Part shown: positions 1 through 6,566 of the stretch, in pieces
How positions within the stretch are numbered: position 1 is the first letter of the stretch
Layout: each line of letters opens with the position of its first letter
DNA from: Alphaproteobacteria bacterium
GTDB lineage: Bacteria > Pseudomonadota > Alphaproteobacteria > Sphingomonadales > Sphingomonadaceae
Assembly: GCA_020249025.1 (NCBI GenBank)
Contig: JADCGM010000250.1
Span: forward strand, 1 to 7,630
Direction of reading: 5' to 3'
Length of the DNA stretch: 7,630 nt
Made by a program: the position numbers and the translations under genes
The notes under the pieces: model-generated
The model's database searches: none
The model's input: the letters and a program-made list of their open reading frames with translations, nothing else
What the model was told of the DNA's origin: nothing

Positions 1-1
1 G

Positions 2-1093
2 ACGCTGGCCGACGTGCTGCGCGCCGGAGGTTACCGGACCGGCATCGTCGGCAAATGGCACCTCGGCTGGAACGACGAGCATTATCCCACCAATCGCGGC
101 TTCGATCACTTCTGGGGATTGCTGACGGGCCAGACTAACTTCATGCACCCCGACGCGCCGGACGTGGTCAATGCCTTCCCGCCGTCGAAGCCGGGCGACA
201 GCCGCGAGCTCGCGCAGCCCTATCAGGTCGTCGGCGAAACCGAGCAGCTGGTGACCGGGCCCGACCGCAAGATCGTCGACCTTGGCAACCGCCATATGAC
301 CGACCTGATCACGGAGGAGGCGATCCGCTTCATCGACGGCAGCGGCGACCGCCCCTTCTTCCTGTATCTCGCGCACCCCGCGCCGCACACGCCGTTGCAG
401 GCCACGCGGGAGTGGTTCGACCGCTTTCCGAACATCGAGTCGAAGCAGAACCGCGTCTACGCCGCGATGATCGCGCAGCTCGATGCGGGCATCGGCCGCG
501 TGCTCGGGCATCTCGAGGCCAGGGGCAAGGCCGAGAATACGATCGTGGTGCTGCTCAGCGACAACGGTTGCGCGGCCTATATTCCGGATCTCTGCAGCAC
601 GGAGCCGCTGTCAGGCGGCAAGCTCACCTATCTCGAAGGCGGCGTCCGGGTACCGTTCATCTTGCGCTGGCCGGCCAAGGTGAAGCCCGGGCAGGTGATC
701 GATCGTCCGGTCTCCAGCCTCGACATCTTTCCGACGGCCGTAGCCGCAGCAGGTCTCAAGCTGCCTGCGGATCGTGAATATGACGGGACCGACATCATCG
801 CCCAGCTGCAATCGAAGGCGGCTAGGGGCCCGCTGTTCTGGCGCACCCAGCCCATCGCCGCCATGCGCGAAGGCGACTGGAAGTTCGTCCGCGATCTCGA
901 CGGCAACGAGTTCCTGTACAACCTCCGCCGCGATCCGCACGAGACGCGCAATCTGGTCGCGGTCAACAAGCGCAAGGCGGAACTGATGCGGTCGGCTCAC
1001 GCCGCCTGGGCCGCCAGAATGGGCCAACCGGGGTGGAAACCGCGCAAGACCGACTACAGCTTCGGCGGGCGCATGTTCAAATTCACGCCCTGA
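2..1093 (+). CDS. Sulfatase (arylsulfatase family), C-terminal part; start lies outside the window
   Basis: This is an arylsulfatase-type enzyme that would hydrolyse a sulfate ester; the substrate cannot be told from the sequence. The frame is open from base 2, so the GTG at 14 is an internal codon and not the start. The second sulfatase signature is visible at 41-67 (GIVGKWHLG). Further along come an APHTPL motif (about 382-400) with a likely active-site histidine, the metal-binding LSDNG (551-565), and a GGK...EGGVRVP block (about 617-655) that in the family carries the catalytic lysine. A typical family tail follows, with the LYNLRRDPHETRNL motif near 915-957. The first signature (C/S-x-P-S-R), whose Cys or Ser is converted to formylglycine, lies upstream of the window, so the maturation type (Cys or Ser) cannot be judged. 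The visible part is intact to TGA at 1091-1093. No secretion signal can be assessed. Confidence 0.93.
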   Translation, partial: TLADVLRAGGYRTGIVGKWHLGWNDEHYPTNRGFDHFWGLLTGQTNFMHPDAPDVVNAFPPSKPGDSRELAQPYQVVGETEQLVTGPDRKIVDLGNRHMTDLITEEAIRFIDGSGDRPFFLYLAHPAPHTPLQATREWFDRFPNIESKQNRVYAAMIAQLDAGIGRVLGHLEARGKAENTIVVLLSDNGCAAYIPDLCSTEPLSGGKLTYLEGGVRVPFILRWPAKVKPGQVIDRPVSSLDIFPTAVAAAGLKLPADREYDGTDIIAQLQSKAARGPLFWRTQPIAAMREGDWKFVRDLDGNEFLYNLRRDPHETRNLVAVNKRKAELMRSAHAAWAARMGQPGWKPRKTDYSFGGRMFKFTP

Positions 1094-1414
1094 CAGAAAC
1101 ATCATGACCGCCTGAACGCGAGAACCGGACGAACTCAGGATCGAACTCGCGCCCGGCGACATCGACCTCACCGGCCATGTAGACACTGCGGCTGACCCGA
1201 GGCAGGTGCAGGCAGCCTGATCGACGCGCCTCAAAGCTGGCGCCATCCACGACCGATGGAGCTTCGACCCGAGACGCTCCCGGCGCTGTCGATCAGCCGA
1301 CCGGTTCGCCCAGGGCTTCGGTTCTGCGACGGCCAAGTCGGAAATTAGCCAAAGTTAAGTCATGGATTTCGCGTCACGCGAGATGGCCTCGCGTTCTGCC
1401 AGCTTTCTGCGGCC
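1094..1414. other. Gap of about 320 bases with no convincing intact gene
   Basis: No complete gene, tRNA or clear terminator is seen here. Two short minus-strand reading frames look faintly protein-like. One is open from 1292 down to a TGA at 1083-1085, overlapping the sulfatase 3' end. The other ends at a TAA at 1355-1357 and reads as a basic, charged tail with an IERHGRRKLAEREA motif. Neither has a recognisable family or a good ribosome binding site. The stretch lies between an intact gene and a decayed one, so gene remnants left by deletion are the likeliest explanation. This reading is tentative. Confidence 0.5.
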
Positions 1415-2272
1415 GTGCCGCTCGATCCGATTGATGGGCGACCACCGCTGCCCCGACTGGTAACCTCGCGAGGCCCGGGGGTGACGCGCACGACGAACGA
1501 CCGCAGCCTCTATCGCTACGGCTACTATCCCCACAATGTGCACTTCATCGTCACCTCGGCGCAGATGGGCGGCGATAAGGCGACCGCGATCGCCGGGTCG
1601 GAGCGGTTGAAGACGCTGCTGGGAGCGGACGTGGCGCTCGCCGTCCCCTGGGTGCAGGTCGTGTGGGCCGCACCCTCCTTCGCGCATGCGCAGTTCAGCA
1701 CCCCGGCCGAGATCCTTGCGCAGCCGGCCTCGGATGCGCGAATGCCGTAGCTGACAGGCAGGTGGCGCTACGCGCGCGCCGTCGCCCATGCCCTGAATCG
1801 GGACGCGCGGGGCTTCGAGCAGGAGACCGCGGAACTGCGCCGCATCCGCCAGACCGTCGATTTCAGCGGCCTCGCGGCGGGCGGCGTCCCGGCCACCGAT
1901 CTGCTGGAGATCGCCGAGCATGTCGCGCGCGGCCGCCTCGCCTATCCGCAGGGGCAGTATGACGACGCCAGCCGCGCCTACCGGGCGGCGGTCGTGATCG
2001 AAGACCGGATTCCCTACACGGAGCCGCCCTATTGGTACTATCCGGTCCGCCAGTCGCTCGGCGCGGCGCAGCTGGCCGCGGGCGATGCGGACGGCGCCCG
2101 CCAGACCTTCCTTGAGGCGCTGTCGCGCTCGCGCGGCAATGGCTGGGCGCTGTACGGGTTGGCCGAGGCGGAGCGCCGGATCGGGGAGCATGCCGATCGC
2201 CGGGCGACCCTCAAGGCGCTCGATGCGGCATGGGTCGGCGACCGGCGCGATCTGACGCTCGCCCGCCTCTAG
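1415..2272 (+). pseudogene. Tetratricopeptide-repeat protein remnant, 5'-truncated and with an internal stop
   Basis: One frame runs through the whole span with a single in-frame TAG at 1748-1750. Protein-like sequence of the same family lies on both sides. Before the stop is a block containing YYPHNVHF (about 1523-1546). After it come WRYARAVAHAL, a helix pair ending AYRAAVVIEDRIPY, an EPPYWYYPVRQSLGAAQL block, and a typical TPR-like end (ARQTFLEALSRSRGNGWALYGLAEAERR). From memory, this order matches the C-terminal half of larger TPR proteins of roughly 500 or more residues. Their N-terminal half, and any signal peptide, is missing here. The frame is open only from 1349, and recognisable family sequence begins near 1481. 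The GTG at 1415 is a nominal start without a good ribosome binding site. With a 5' truncation and a nonsense codon this is most simply a pseudogene. The 173 codons after the stop are otherwise undamaged, so the loss may be recent. It ends at TAG 2270-2272, one base from the stop of the convergent CoA-transferase gene. Confidence 0.8.
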
Positions 2273-2273
2273 G

Positions 2274-3491
2274 TCAGCCGAACGCGCCGCTCGCCTTCAG
2301 ACTGTCGTAGCCACTGGCGTCAAGCCCGAGCCATTCGCCGAGCGCCTCCGCCCCGCCCTCGCCCGTTTTCGGCGGCGCGCGGCGCATGTCGGCGGGCGTC
2401 GCGGAGAGTTTGGCCGGAAAGGCGACGGACGGAATCTCGACGCCGTCGGCGCGGCGGAAGCGATGAACGGTGCCGCGCGCCGCGACGAAGGGGTCGGCGA
2501 ACACCTCGTCGAGCCGGTTGACCGGGCCGGCCGGGATGCCGCGCGCGGTCAGGCGCTCGATCAGTGGCTTGCCGGGCAGCGCGCGGACTGCGTCCTGAAC
2601 GATCCCCTCGATGGCGTCCCGGTTGGCGAGGCGGTCGCGGGAGCGAGCGAAGCGCGGGTCGTCGGCGACGCCGGCGAGGCCCAACTCGTCGCAGAGCAGC
2701 CGGAACTGGCCGTCGTTGCCGACCGCGATGATGATGACGCCGTCGGCGACCTCGAAGGTCTTGTAGGGGACGACGGTCGGGTGGCGGTTGCCGAGGCGGC
2801 CGGGAACGACGCCGCCGACGAGATAGCTCATGCCCTGGTTGGCGAGCATGGCGATCTGGGTGTCGAGCAGCGAGATGTCGATGTGCTGGCCCTCGCCGGT
2901 GCGCTCGGCATGGCGGAGCGCGGCGAGGATGCTGACCGTCGCGTAGAGCCCGGTCGACAGGTCGGCCATGGCGACGCCGGCGCGCAAGGGTCCGCCGTCG
3001 GCCTCGCCGGTCACGCTCATGAAGCCGCCCTGCCCCTGCGCGACGAAATCATAGCCGCCGCGTTGCGTGTAGGGCCCGGTCTGGCCGAAGCCGGTGATCG
3101 AGCAATAGACGAGCCGCGGGTTGATCGCATGGAGCGAGGCCGCGTCGAGGCCGTATTTGGCGAGCCCGCCGACCTTGAAATTCTCGACGACGATGTCGGC
3201 CTCGGCGGCGAGGCGACGGATCAGGTCCGAACCCGATTTGCTCGCAAGATCAACGGCAAGCGAGCGCTTGTTACGATTGCAGGAGAGATAGTAGGCACTC
3301 TCGCCCAGCTCGTCGGTGCCGTCCGGCCCCTTGAGATAGGGCGGCCCCCAGGCGCGGGTGTCGTCGCCGCGGCCCGGTGTCTCGATCTTGAGGACATCGG
3401 CGCCGAGATCGGCGAGGATCTGCGTCGACCATGGCCCGGCGAGGACGCGCGACAGGTCGAGAACGCGGACGCCTTCGAGCGCGGCTGCCAT
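2274..3491 (-). CDS. CaiB/BaiF family (class III) CoA-transferase
   Basis: This 405-residue protein should move CoA between carboxylic acids in the cytoplasm through a mixed-anhydride/thioester route on a catalytic aspartate. The length is normal for the family. The N-terminus (GVRVLDLSRVLAGPW, residues 7-21) and the ADVLKIE segment (31-37) form the usual Rossmann-like CoA-binding start. VVENFK (101-106) and SITGFGQTGPY (131-141) are family hallmarks. Asp177 in the VAMADLSTG motif aligns with the catalytic Asp of formyl-CoA transferase. The ATG at 3489-3491 is supported by GAGGGGG about nine bases upstream. It begins 25 bases after def and is probably the last gene of a recR-def operon. The general style resembles succinyl-CoA:glutarate and formyl-CoA transferases, but no partner dehydrogenase or decarboxylase is nearby, so the substrate is unknown. 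Confidence 0.93.
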   Translation of the reverse strand: MAAALEGVRVLDLSRVLAGPWSTQILADLGADVLKIETPGRGDDTRAWGPPYLKGPDGTDELGESAYYLSCNRNKRSLAVDLASKSGSDLIRRLAAEADIVVENFKVGGLAKYGLDAASLHAINPRLVYCSITGFGQTGPYTQRGGYDFVAQGQGGFMSVTGEADGGPLRAGVAMADLSTGLYATVSILAALRHAERTGEGQHIDISLLDTQIAMLANQGMSYLVGGVVPGRLGNRHPTVVPYKTFEVADGVIIIAVGNDGQFRLLCDELGLAGVADDPRFARSRDRLANRDAIEGIVQDAVRALPGKPLIERLTARGIPAGPVNRLDEVFADPFVAARGTVHRFRRADGVEIPSVAFPAKLSATPADMRRAPPKTGEGGAEALGEWLGLDASGYDSLKASGAFG

Positions 3492-3516
3492 CGGTGCTGC
3501 CCCCTCGCCCCGCGCC

Positions 3517-4050
3517 TCAGGCGGCGCGCTTCTGCCGGCGGAGCTTTTCGAGCTTCTTCAGCAGCATGTCGCGCTTCAGCCGCGACAGATGATCGACGAA
3601 CAGGATGCCCTCGAGATGATCCATCTCGTGCTGAATGCAGGTCGCGAGCAGGCCGTCGAGCGTCTCTTCGTGCGACTTGCCGTCATAGTCGAGCCACTTG
3701 ACGGTCACCGACTTCGGCCGGTCGACCTCGGCATACATCTCGGGGACCGACAGGCAGCCCTCGTTGTAGGTCGAGGCGTCCTCGGACTCCCAGACGATCT
3801 CGGGATTGACGAAGTAGCGCGGGTTCTTGATCGGCTTGCCTTCCTCGTCCTCCTCCTCCTGGAGGTCGATGACGAGGACGCGCTTGGGGACGCCGACCTG
3901 GATCGCGGCCAGCCCGATGCCGGGCGCAGCGTACATCGTCTCCAGCATGTCATCCATCAGCCGGCGCAGATCGTCGTCCACCGCTTCCACGGGGGTGGAG
4001 ATGGTGCGCAGCCGCGGATCGGGCGTCTCGATGATCGGAAGAATGGCCAT
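3517..4050 (-). CDS. def: Peptide deformylase
   Basis: Def removes the N-formyl group from the initiator methionine of new proteins at the ribosome exit. It is a metal (usually Fe2+) hydrolase. All three family motifs are present in the 177-residue product: GIGLAAIQ (44-51), EGCLS (97-101, metal ligand Cys99) and QHEMDH (140-145, ligands His141 and His145, catalytic Glu142). An acidic insert, EEEDEE (65-70), lies in the loop after the first motif, and the C-terminus is a basic helix. I place the start at the ATG at 4048-4050 (MAILPIIETPDPRL), because the family begins just before this segment. The open frame further upstream overlaps recR and reads as shadow sequence. The gene starts 31 bases after the recR stop without a clear Shine-Dalgarno, which suggests cotranscription with recR. 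Its enzymatic counterpart, fmt, lies in the divergent operon. Confidence 0.97.
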   Translation of the reverse strand: MAILPIIETPDPRLRTISTPVEAVDDDLRRLMDDMLETMYAAPGIGLAAIQVGVPKRVLVIDLQEEEDEEGKPIKNPRYFVNPEIVWESEDASTYNEGCLSVPEMYAEVDRPKSVTVKWLDYDGKSHEETLDGLLATCIQHEMDHLEGILFVDHLSRLKRDMLLKKLEKLRRQKRAA

Positions 4051-4081
4051 GGCGGTCAGGTAAGCCGGGCGCGAGGGCGAA

Positions 4082-4678
4082 TCAAGCGACGGGACGGCGC
4101 GCCCGCAGCGCCTGCGCCAGTGTGCCCTCGTCGAGATAGTCGAGTTCGCCGCCGACGGGCATGCCGTGCGCGAGCTGGCTGATGCGAACGCCCATGCCCT
4201 CCAGCCGCTCGGCGACATAGTGCATCGTCGTCTGCCCTTCGAGCGTGGCGTTCATGGCGAGCACCACCTCCTCGACCCCGCCGGCAGCGACCCGGCTGAC
4301 GAGGCCGTCGATGTTGAGATCCTCGGGGCGAACGCCATCCAGAGCTGAAAGACGACCTCCAAGCACATGATATCGCCCCGGAAACAGGCGCGCGCGGTCG
4401 AGCGCCCAGAGATCGGCGACCTCCTCCACCACGCAGAGCAGCGCCGGATCGCGCCGGGCGTCGGTGCAGACGCCGCAGGGATCGCGGGTATCGACGTTGC
4501 CGCAGACATGGCAGGTCGCCATGCTCGCCTCGACCGCTTGCAGCGCACGCACCAGCGGGGCCAGCGCGGTCTCGCGCCGCTTCAGCAGATGCAGCACCGC
4601 ACGCCGCGCCGACCGCGGCCCGAGGCCCGGAAGCCGCGCCAGCGCCTGCGTCAGCGCATCGATTTCAGGTGAAGCCAT
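4082..4678 (-). CDS. recR: Recombination mediator protein RecR
   Basis: RecR works with RecO (and RecF) to load RecA on single-stranded DNA bound by SSB during gap repair. The 198-residue product has the usual length and domain order. A helix-hairpin-helix comes first (LARLPGLGPRSARRAVLHLL, 13-32), followed by a four-cysteine zinc finger (Cys56, Cys59, Cys68, Cys71). A Toprim domain begins at LCVVEE (81-86) and includes GRYHVLGG (101-108). The conserved C-terminal segment contains AHGMPVGGELDYLDEGTL (170-187). The ATG at 4676-4678 gives the standard MASPEIDALTQALARLPGLG beginning. It is the first gene of the minus-strand operon with def and the CoA-transferase. In many bacteria recR follows dnaX and ybaB; here it does not, and it reads from the shared gap with fmt. 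Its start codon lies inside an inverted repeat. Confidence 0.97.
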   Translation of the reverse strand: MASPEIDALTQALARLPGLGPRSARRAVLHLLKRRETALAPLVRALQAVEASMATCHVCGNVDTRDPCGVCTDARRDPALLCVVEEVADLWALDRARLFPGRYHVLGGRLSALDGVRPEDLNIDGLVSRVAAGGVEEVVLAMNATLEGQTTMHYVAERLEGMGVRISQLAHGMPVGGELDYLDEGTLAQALRARRPVA

Positions 4679-4722
4679 ATCTCAGGAAACCCCGTTTAAA
4701 TTCTTGAGAGATATGGGGTTTC
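4675..4722. repeat. Two interlocked inverted repeats in the recR-fmt divergent gap
   Basis: Repeat A pairs CCATATCTC (4675-4683) with GAGATATGG (4708-4716). Repeat B pairs GAAACCCC (4686-4693) with GGGGTTTC (4715-4722). The arms come in the order A, B, A', B', so both hairpins cannot form fully at once except as a pseudoknot. The patch between the arms is AT-rich (GTTTAAATTCTT), unlike the surrounding sequence. Repeat A includes the recR start codon, so it places a GAGATATGG on each strand. The repeats are read directly from the sequence. A role as a regulator-binding site or as an RNA switch for recR or fmt is inference. Confidence 0.6.
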
Positions 4723-4769
4723 TCATGATCCGCGGCAAGGGCGTTGCACGCGCGGGCGCATCGGCCTAA
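4713..4769 (+). other. Possible 18-codon leader ORF upstream of fmt
   Basis: An ATG at 4713, preceded by TTGAGAGAT, opens a short frame that reads MGFLMIRGKGVARAGASA and ends at TAA 4767-4769. That is eleven bases before the fmt start. A second in-frame ATG is at 4725. The fmt start itself has no visible Shine-Dalgarno, so translation coming from this leader would be one way to explain initiation. The peptide has no recognisable features and the frame may be accidental. Confidence 0.2.
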
Positions 4770-4780
4770 CTCCCGCCCCT

Positions 4781-5686
4781 ATGCGGATCGCCTTCATGGG
4801 AACCCCCGAATTCGCGGTACCGGCGCTCGAAGCGCTGGTCGCCGCCGGTCACGACGTGGCGGCAGTCTATACCCAACCGCCGCGCCCTGCGAACCGTGGA
4901 AAGCAGCTGACTCCCTCGCCGGTCCATCGCCGCGCCGAAGCGCTGGGAATCGCGGTCCGCACGCCGGTCAACTTCAAAGCGGACGAGGACCGCGCCGACT
5001 TCGCGGCCCTCGGCCTCGATGTGGCGGTCGTCGCGGCCTATGGCCTGATCCTGCCGCAGGCGATCCTCGATTCGCCGGCGCGCGGCTGTCTCAACATCCA
5101 CGCCTCGCTGCTGCCGCGCTGGCGCGGCGCTGCGCCGATCCAGCGCGCGATCCTCGCAGGTGACGGCGAGACGGGCGTCACGATCATGGGGATGGAGCGC
5201 GGGCTGGATACGGGCCCGATGTTCCTCAAGCGGACGACTCCGGTCTCGGGCAAGAGCGCCGGAGCGCTGACGACCGAACTCGCCTGGATGGGCGCCGAGC
5301 TCATCGTCGCGGCGCTGGCGCATCTGCCGAACCTCTCCCCCACCCCGCAGCCCGAGGACGGCGTCACCTACGCGAGCAAGATCGACAAGGCCGAGGCGAA
5401 GCTCGACTTCGGCGCCGATGCCGAGGCGGTGGCGCGCGCCATCCTCGCCTTCGATCCGGCGCCCGGCGCCTATGCGGAACTCGGCGAGCTCCGGCTGAAG
5501 CTGTTCGATCCCGAGGTCGTCGTGGCATCGGGCGCGCCGGGGGTGACGCTGGACGATCGCCTCACCATCGGCTGCGGCAACGGCGCGGTGCGGCCGCGCA
5601 CCGTCCAGCCGGCGGGCAAGCCGCGCATGGCGGTGGCCGACTTCCTGCGCGGCTCGCCCGTCGCTGCGGGCGCCCGGCTGACGTGA
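4781..5686 (+). CDS. fmt: Methionyl-tRNA formyltransferase
   Basis: Fmt formylates the amino group of Met on initiator tRNA, using 10-formyltetrahydrofolate, so that IF2 can select it. The 301-residue product begins MRIAFMGTPEFAVPALEAL, which is the classic Fmt start. The tRNA-binding loop PPRPANRGKQLTPSPV lies at 33-48. The formyl-transfer core is CLNIHASLLPRWRGAAPIQ (103-121) with catalytic Asn105 and His107; Asp143 in MERGLDTGPM completes the triad. The C-terminal OB-like domain starts around residue 200 and is slightly shorter than in E. coli. The ATG at 4781 matches the family start. It has no visible Shine-Dalgarno; the bases before it are pyrimidine-rich (CTCCCGCCCCT). Its stop overlaps the truA start by four bases, so the two genes are almost certainly translationally coupled. 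Def is usually next to fmt; here it is in the divergent operon. Confidence 0.97.
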   Translation: MRIAFMGTPEFAVPALEALVAAGHDVAAVYTQPPRPANRGKQLTPSPVHRRAEALGIAVRTPVNFKADEDRADFAALGLDVAVVAAYGLILPQAILDSPARGCLNIHASLLPRWRGAAPIQRAILAGDGETGVTIMGMERGLDTGPMFLKRTTPVSGKSAGALTTELAWMGAELIVAALAHLPNLSPTPQPEDGVTYASKIDKAEAKLDFGADAEAVARAILAFDPAPGAYAELGELRLKLFDPEVVVASGAPGVTLDDRLTIGCGNGAVRPRTVQPAGKPRMAVADFLRGSPVAAGARLT

Positions 5687-6432
5687 CCCGGCGCTTCCGC
5701 TTCACCGTCGAATATGACGGGCGGCCGTTCATGGGCTGGCAGCGCCAGGCGCACGGTCCGAGCGTTCAGGCTGCGATCGAGGACGCGATCGCAGCCGTCA
5801 CGGGGGAGACCGTCGTCCTGCATGCGGCCGGTCGCACCGATGCCGGGGTCCATGCCGTCGGGCAGGTCGCGCATGTCGATATCGAGAAGGACATCGACGC
5901 GTTCCGGTTGATGGAGGCGATCAACGCCCGCGCCCGCCCCGCCCCAGTCGCCATTGTCGACTGCGTCGAGGCGCCGGGCTTCCACGCGCGCTTCGACTGC
6001 ATCGGCCGCGCCTATCGCTACCGCATCGTCAACCGCCGTGCGCCGCTGACCATCGACACCGGCCTCGCCTGGCGGGTGCCGCAGCCGCTCGACTCCGAAG
6101 CGATGGACGCAGCGGCCAAGCGCCTGCTCGGCCAGCATGATTTCACGACCTTCCGGGCGGCCTACTGCCAAGCCGCGTCCCCGGTGAAGACGCTCGACCG
6201 GCTCGATGTCGTGCGATCGGGGGACGAGGTCGCGGTCTTCGCCGAGGCGCGCTCCTTCCTTCACCATCAGGTGCGGTCGATGGTCGGCTGCCTGATGATG
6301 GTTGGCTGCGGGCGCTGGACGGCGGACGATCTGGAGGCCGCTCTGAAGGCTGCCGACCGCGCCGCGCTCGGGCTCAACGCCCCGCCCGACGGGCTGACCT
6401 TCATGGCGGCGCGCTACGCCGGTCCGGCCTGA
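5683..6432 (+). CDS. truA: tRNA pseudouridine synthase A (positions 38-40)
   Basis: TruA converts uridines 38, 39 and 40 in the anticodon stem-loop of many tRNAs to pseudouridine. The 249-residue product has the expected beginning (FRFTVEYDGRPFMGWQRQ, 5-22). The catalytic motif AAGRTDAGVHA (48-58) contains the nucleophile Asp53. ARFDCIGRAYRYRI (102-115) carries the conserved tyrosines, and the C-terminal block is SFLHHQVRSMVGCL (191-204). I chose the GTG at 5683-5685, which overlaps the fmt TGA as GTGA. It gives the family-standard N-terminus, and no nearer ATG would keep the EYDG segment intact. No ribosome binding site distinct from the fmt coding sequence is obvious, consistent with coupling to fmt. 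A weak hairpin follows the stop. Confidence 0.97.
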   Translation: MTRRFRFTVEYDGRPFMGWQRQAHGPSVQAAIEDAIAAVTGETVVLHAAGRTDAGVHAVGQVAHVDIEKDIDAFRLMEAINARARPAPVAIVDCVEAPGFHARFDCIGRAYRYRIVNRRAPLTIDTGLAWRVPQPLDSEAMDAAAKRLLGQHDFTTFRAAYCQAASPVKTLDRLDVVRSGDEVAVFAEARSFLHHQVRSMVGCLMMVGCGRWTADDLEAALKAADRAALGLNAPPDGLTFMAARYAGPA

Positions 6433-6450
6433 CTCCGTCAGGATTCTTTA
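6428..6450 (+). terminator. Weak candidate intrinsic terminator after truA
   Basis: CCTGAC (6428-6433) and GTCAGG (6437-6442) form a six-pair stem with a three-base loop, followed by ATTCTTTA. The stem includes the truA stop codon. The tail is only moderately T-rich, so termination would be inefficient at best. Confidence 0.35.
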
Positions 6451-6515
6451 CAGTTCCGAAGCCATCGTTCCGTCCCCGTTTCGATAAGCCCTTGTTTCGG
6501 TGTTGGAAGGCAGCG

Positions 6516-6532
6516 CTGGCACGCGCCTTGCG
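6516..6532 (+). promoter_or_regulatory. Sigma-54 (RpoN) -24/-12 type promoter
   Basis: The sequence CTGGCACGCGCCTTGCG matches the sigma-54 consensus YTGGCACG-N4-TTGC. All conserved bases are present except the last A/T position, which is G. The invariant GG (6518-6519) and GC (6530-6531) have the exact canonical ten-base separation. A start site about twelve bases after the GC would fall near 6543. That places it 13 bases before a GAGGT ribosome binding site and 24 bases before the ATG of the small membrane-protein gene. The match is read directly. Function is inferred and would need an RpoN and a bacterial enhancer-binding protein, neither of which is encoded in this window. Confidence 0.6.
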
Positions 6533-6566
6533 TCAGTCCGTCGCAGGCGTGTCACGAGGTCTTTCG

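Noticed and set aside
611..1336. Minus-strand open frame of 241 codons over the sulfatase end
   Set aside because: Most of it mirrors sulfatase codons and has no domain. Only the part beyond the sulfatase was considered further, as a possible scar.
1355..2191. Minus-strand open frame of 278 codons opposite the TPR remnant
   Set aside because: It is Arg/Ala/Gly-rich, typical shadow sequence. The plus strand carries the recognisable family blocks.
2463..3701. Long plus-strand open frame (412 codons) opposite the CoA-transferase and def
   Set aside because: It is antisense to genes with clear family motifs. Its composition (Val/Ala/Asp/Glu/Gly rich) is the usual mirror of high-GC codon use, and no motif is seen.
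4051..4218. Longer def start (233-residue version)
   Set aside because: The extra 56 residues overlap recR in another frame, are Arg/Ser/Ala-rich and have no counterpart in peptide deformylases. MAILPIIETPDPRL is the family start.
4696..4710. CtrA-type site (TTAA-N7-TTAA) in the recR-fmt gap
   Set aside because: Only one TTAA half is present; the second half at the required distance reads AGAG.
6453..6470. Possible alphaproteobacterial LexA (SOS) box, GTTC...GTTC
   Set aside because: The spacing between the two GTTC elements is ten bases and not the seven of the known box.
6492..6566. Longer N-terminus for the small membrane protein
   Set aside because: It would translate through the sigma-54-like promoter and has no ribosome binding site, whereas the ATG at 6567 has GAGGT at good spacing.
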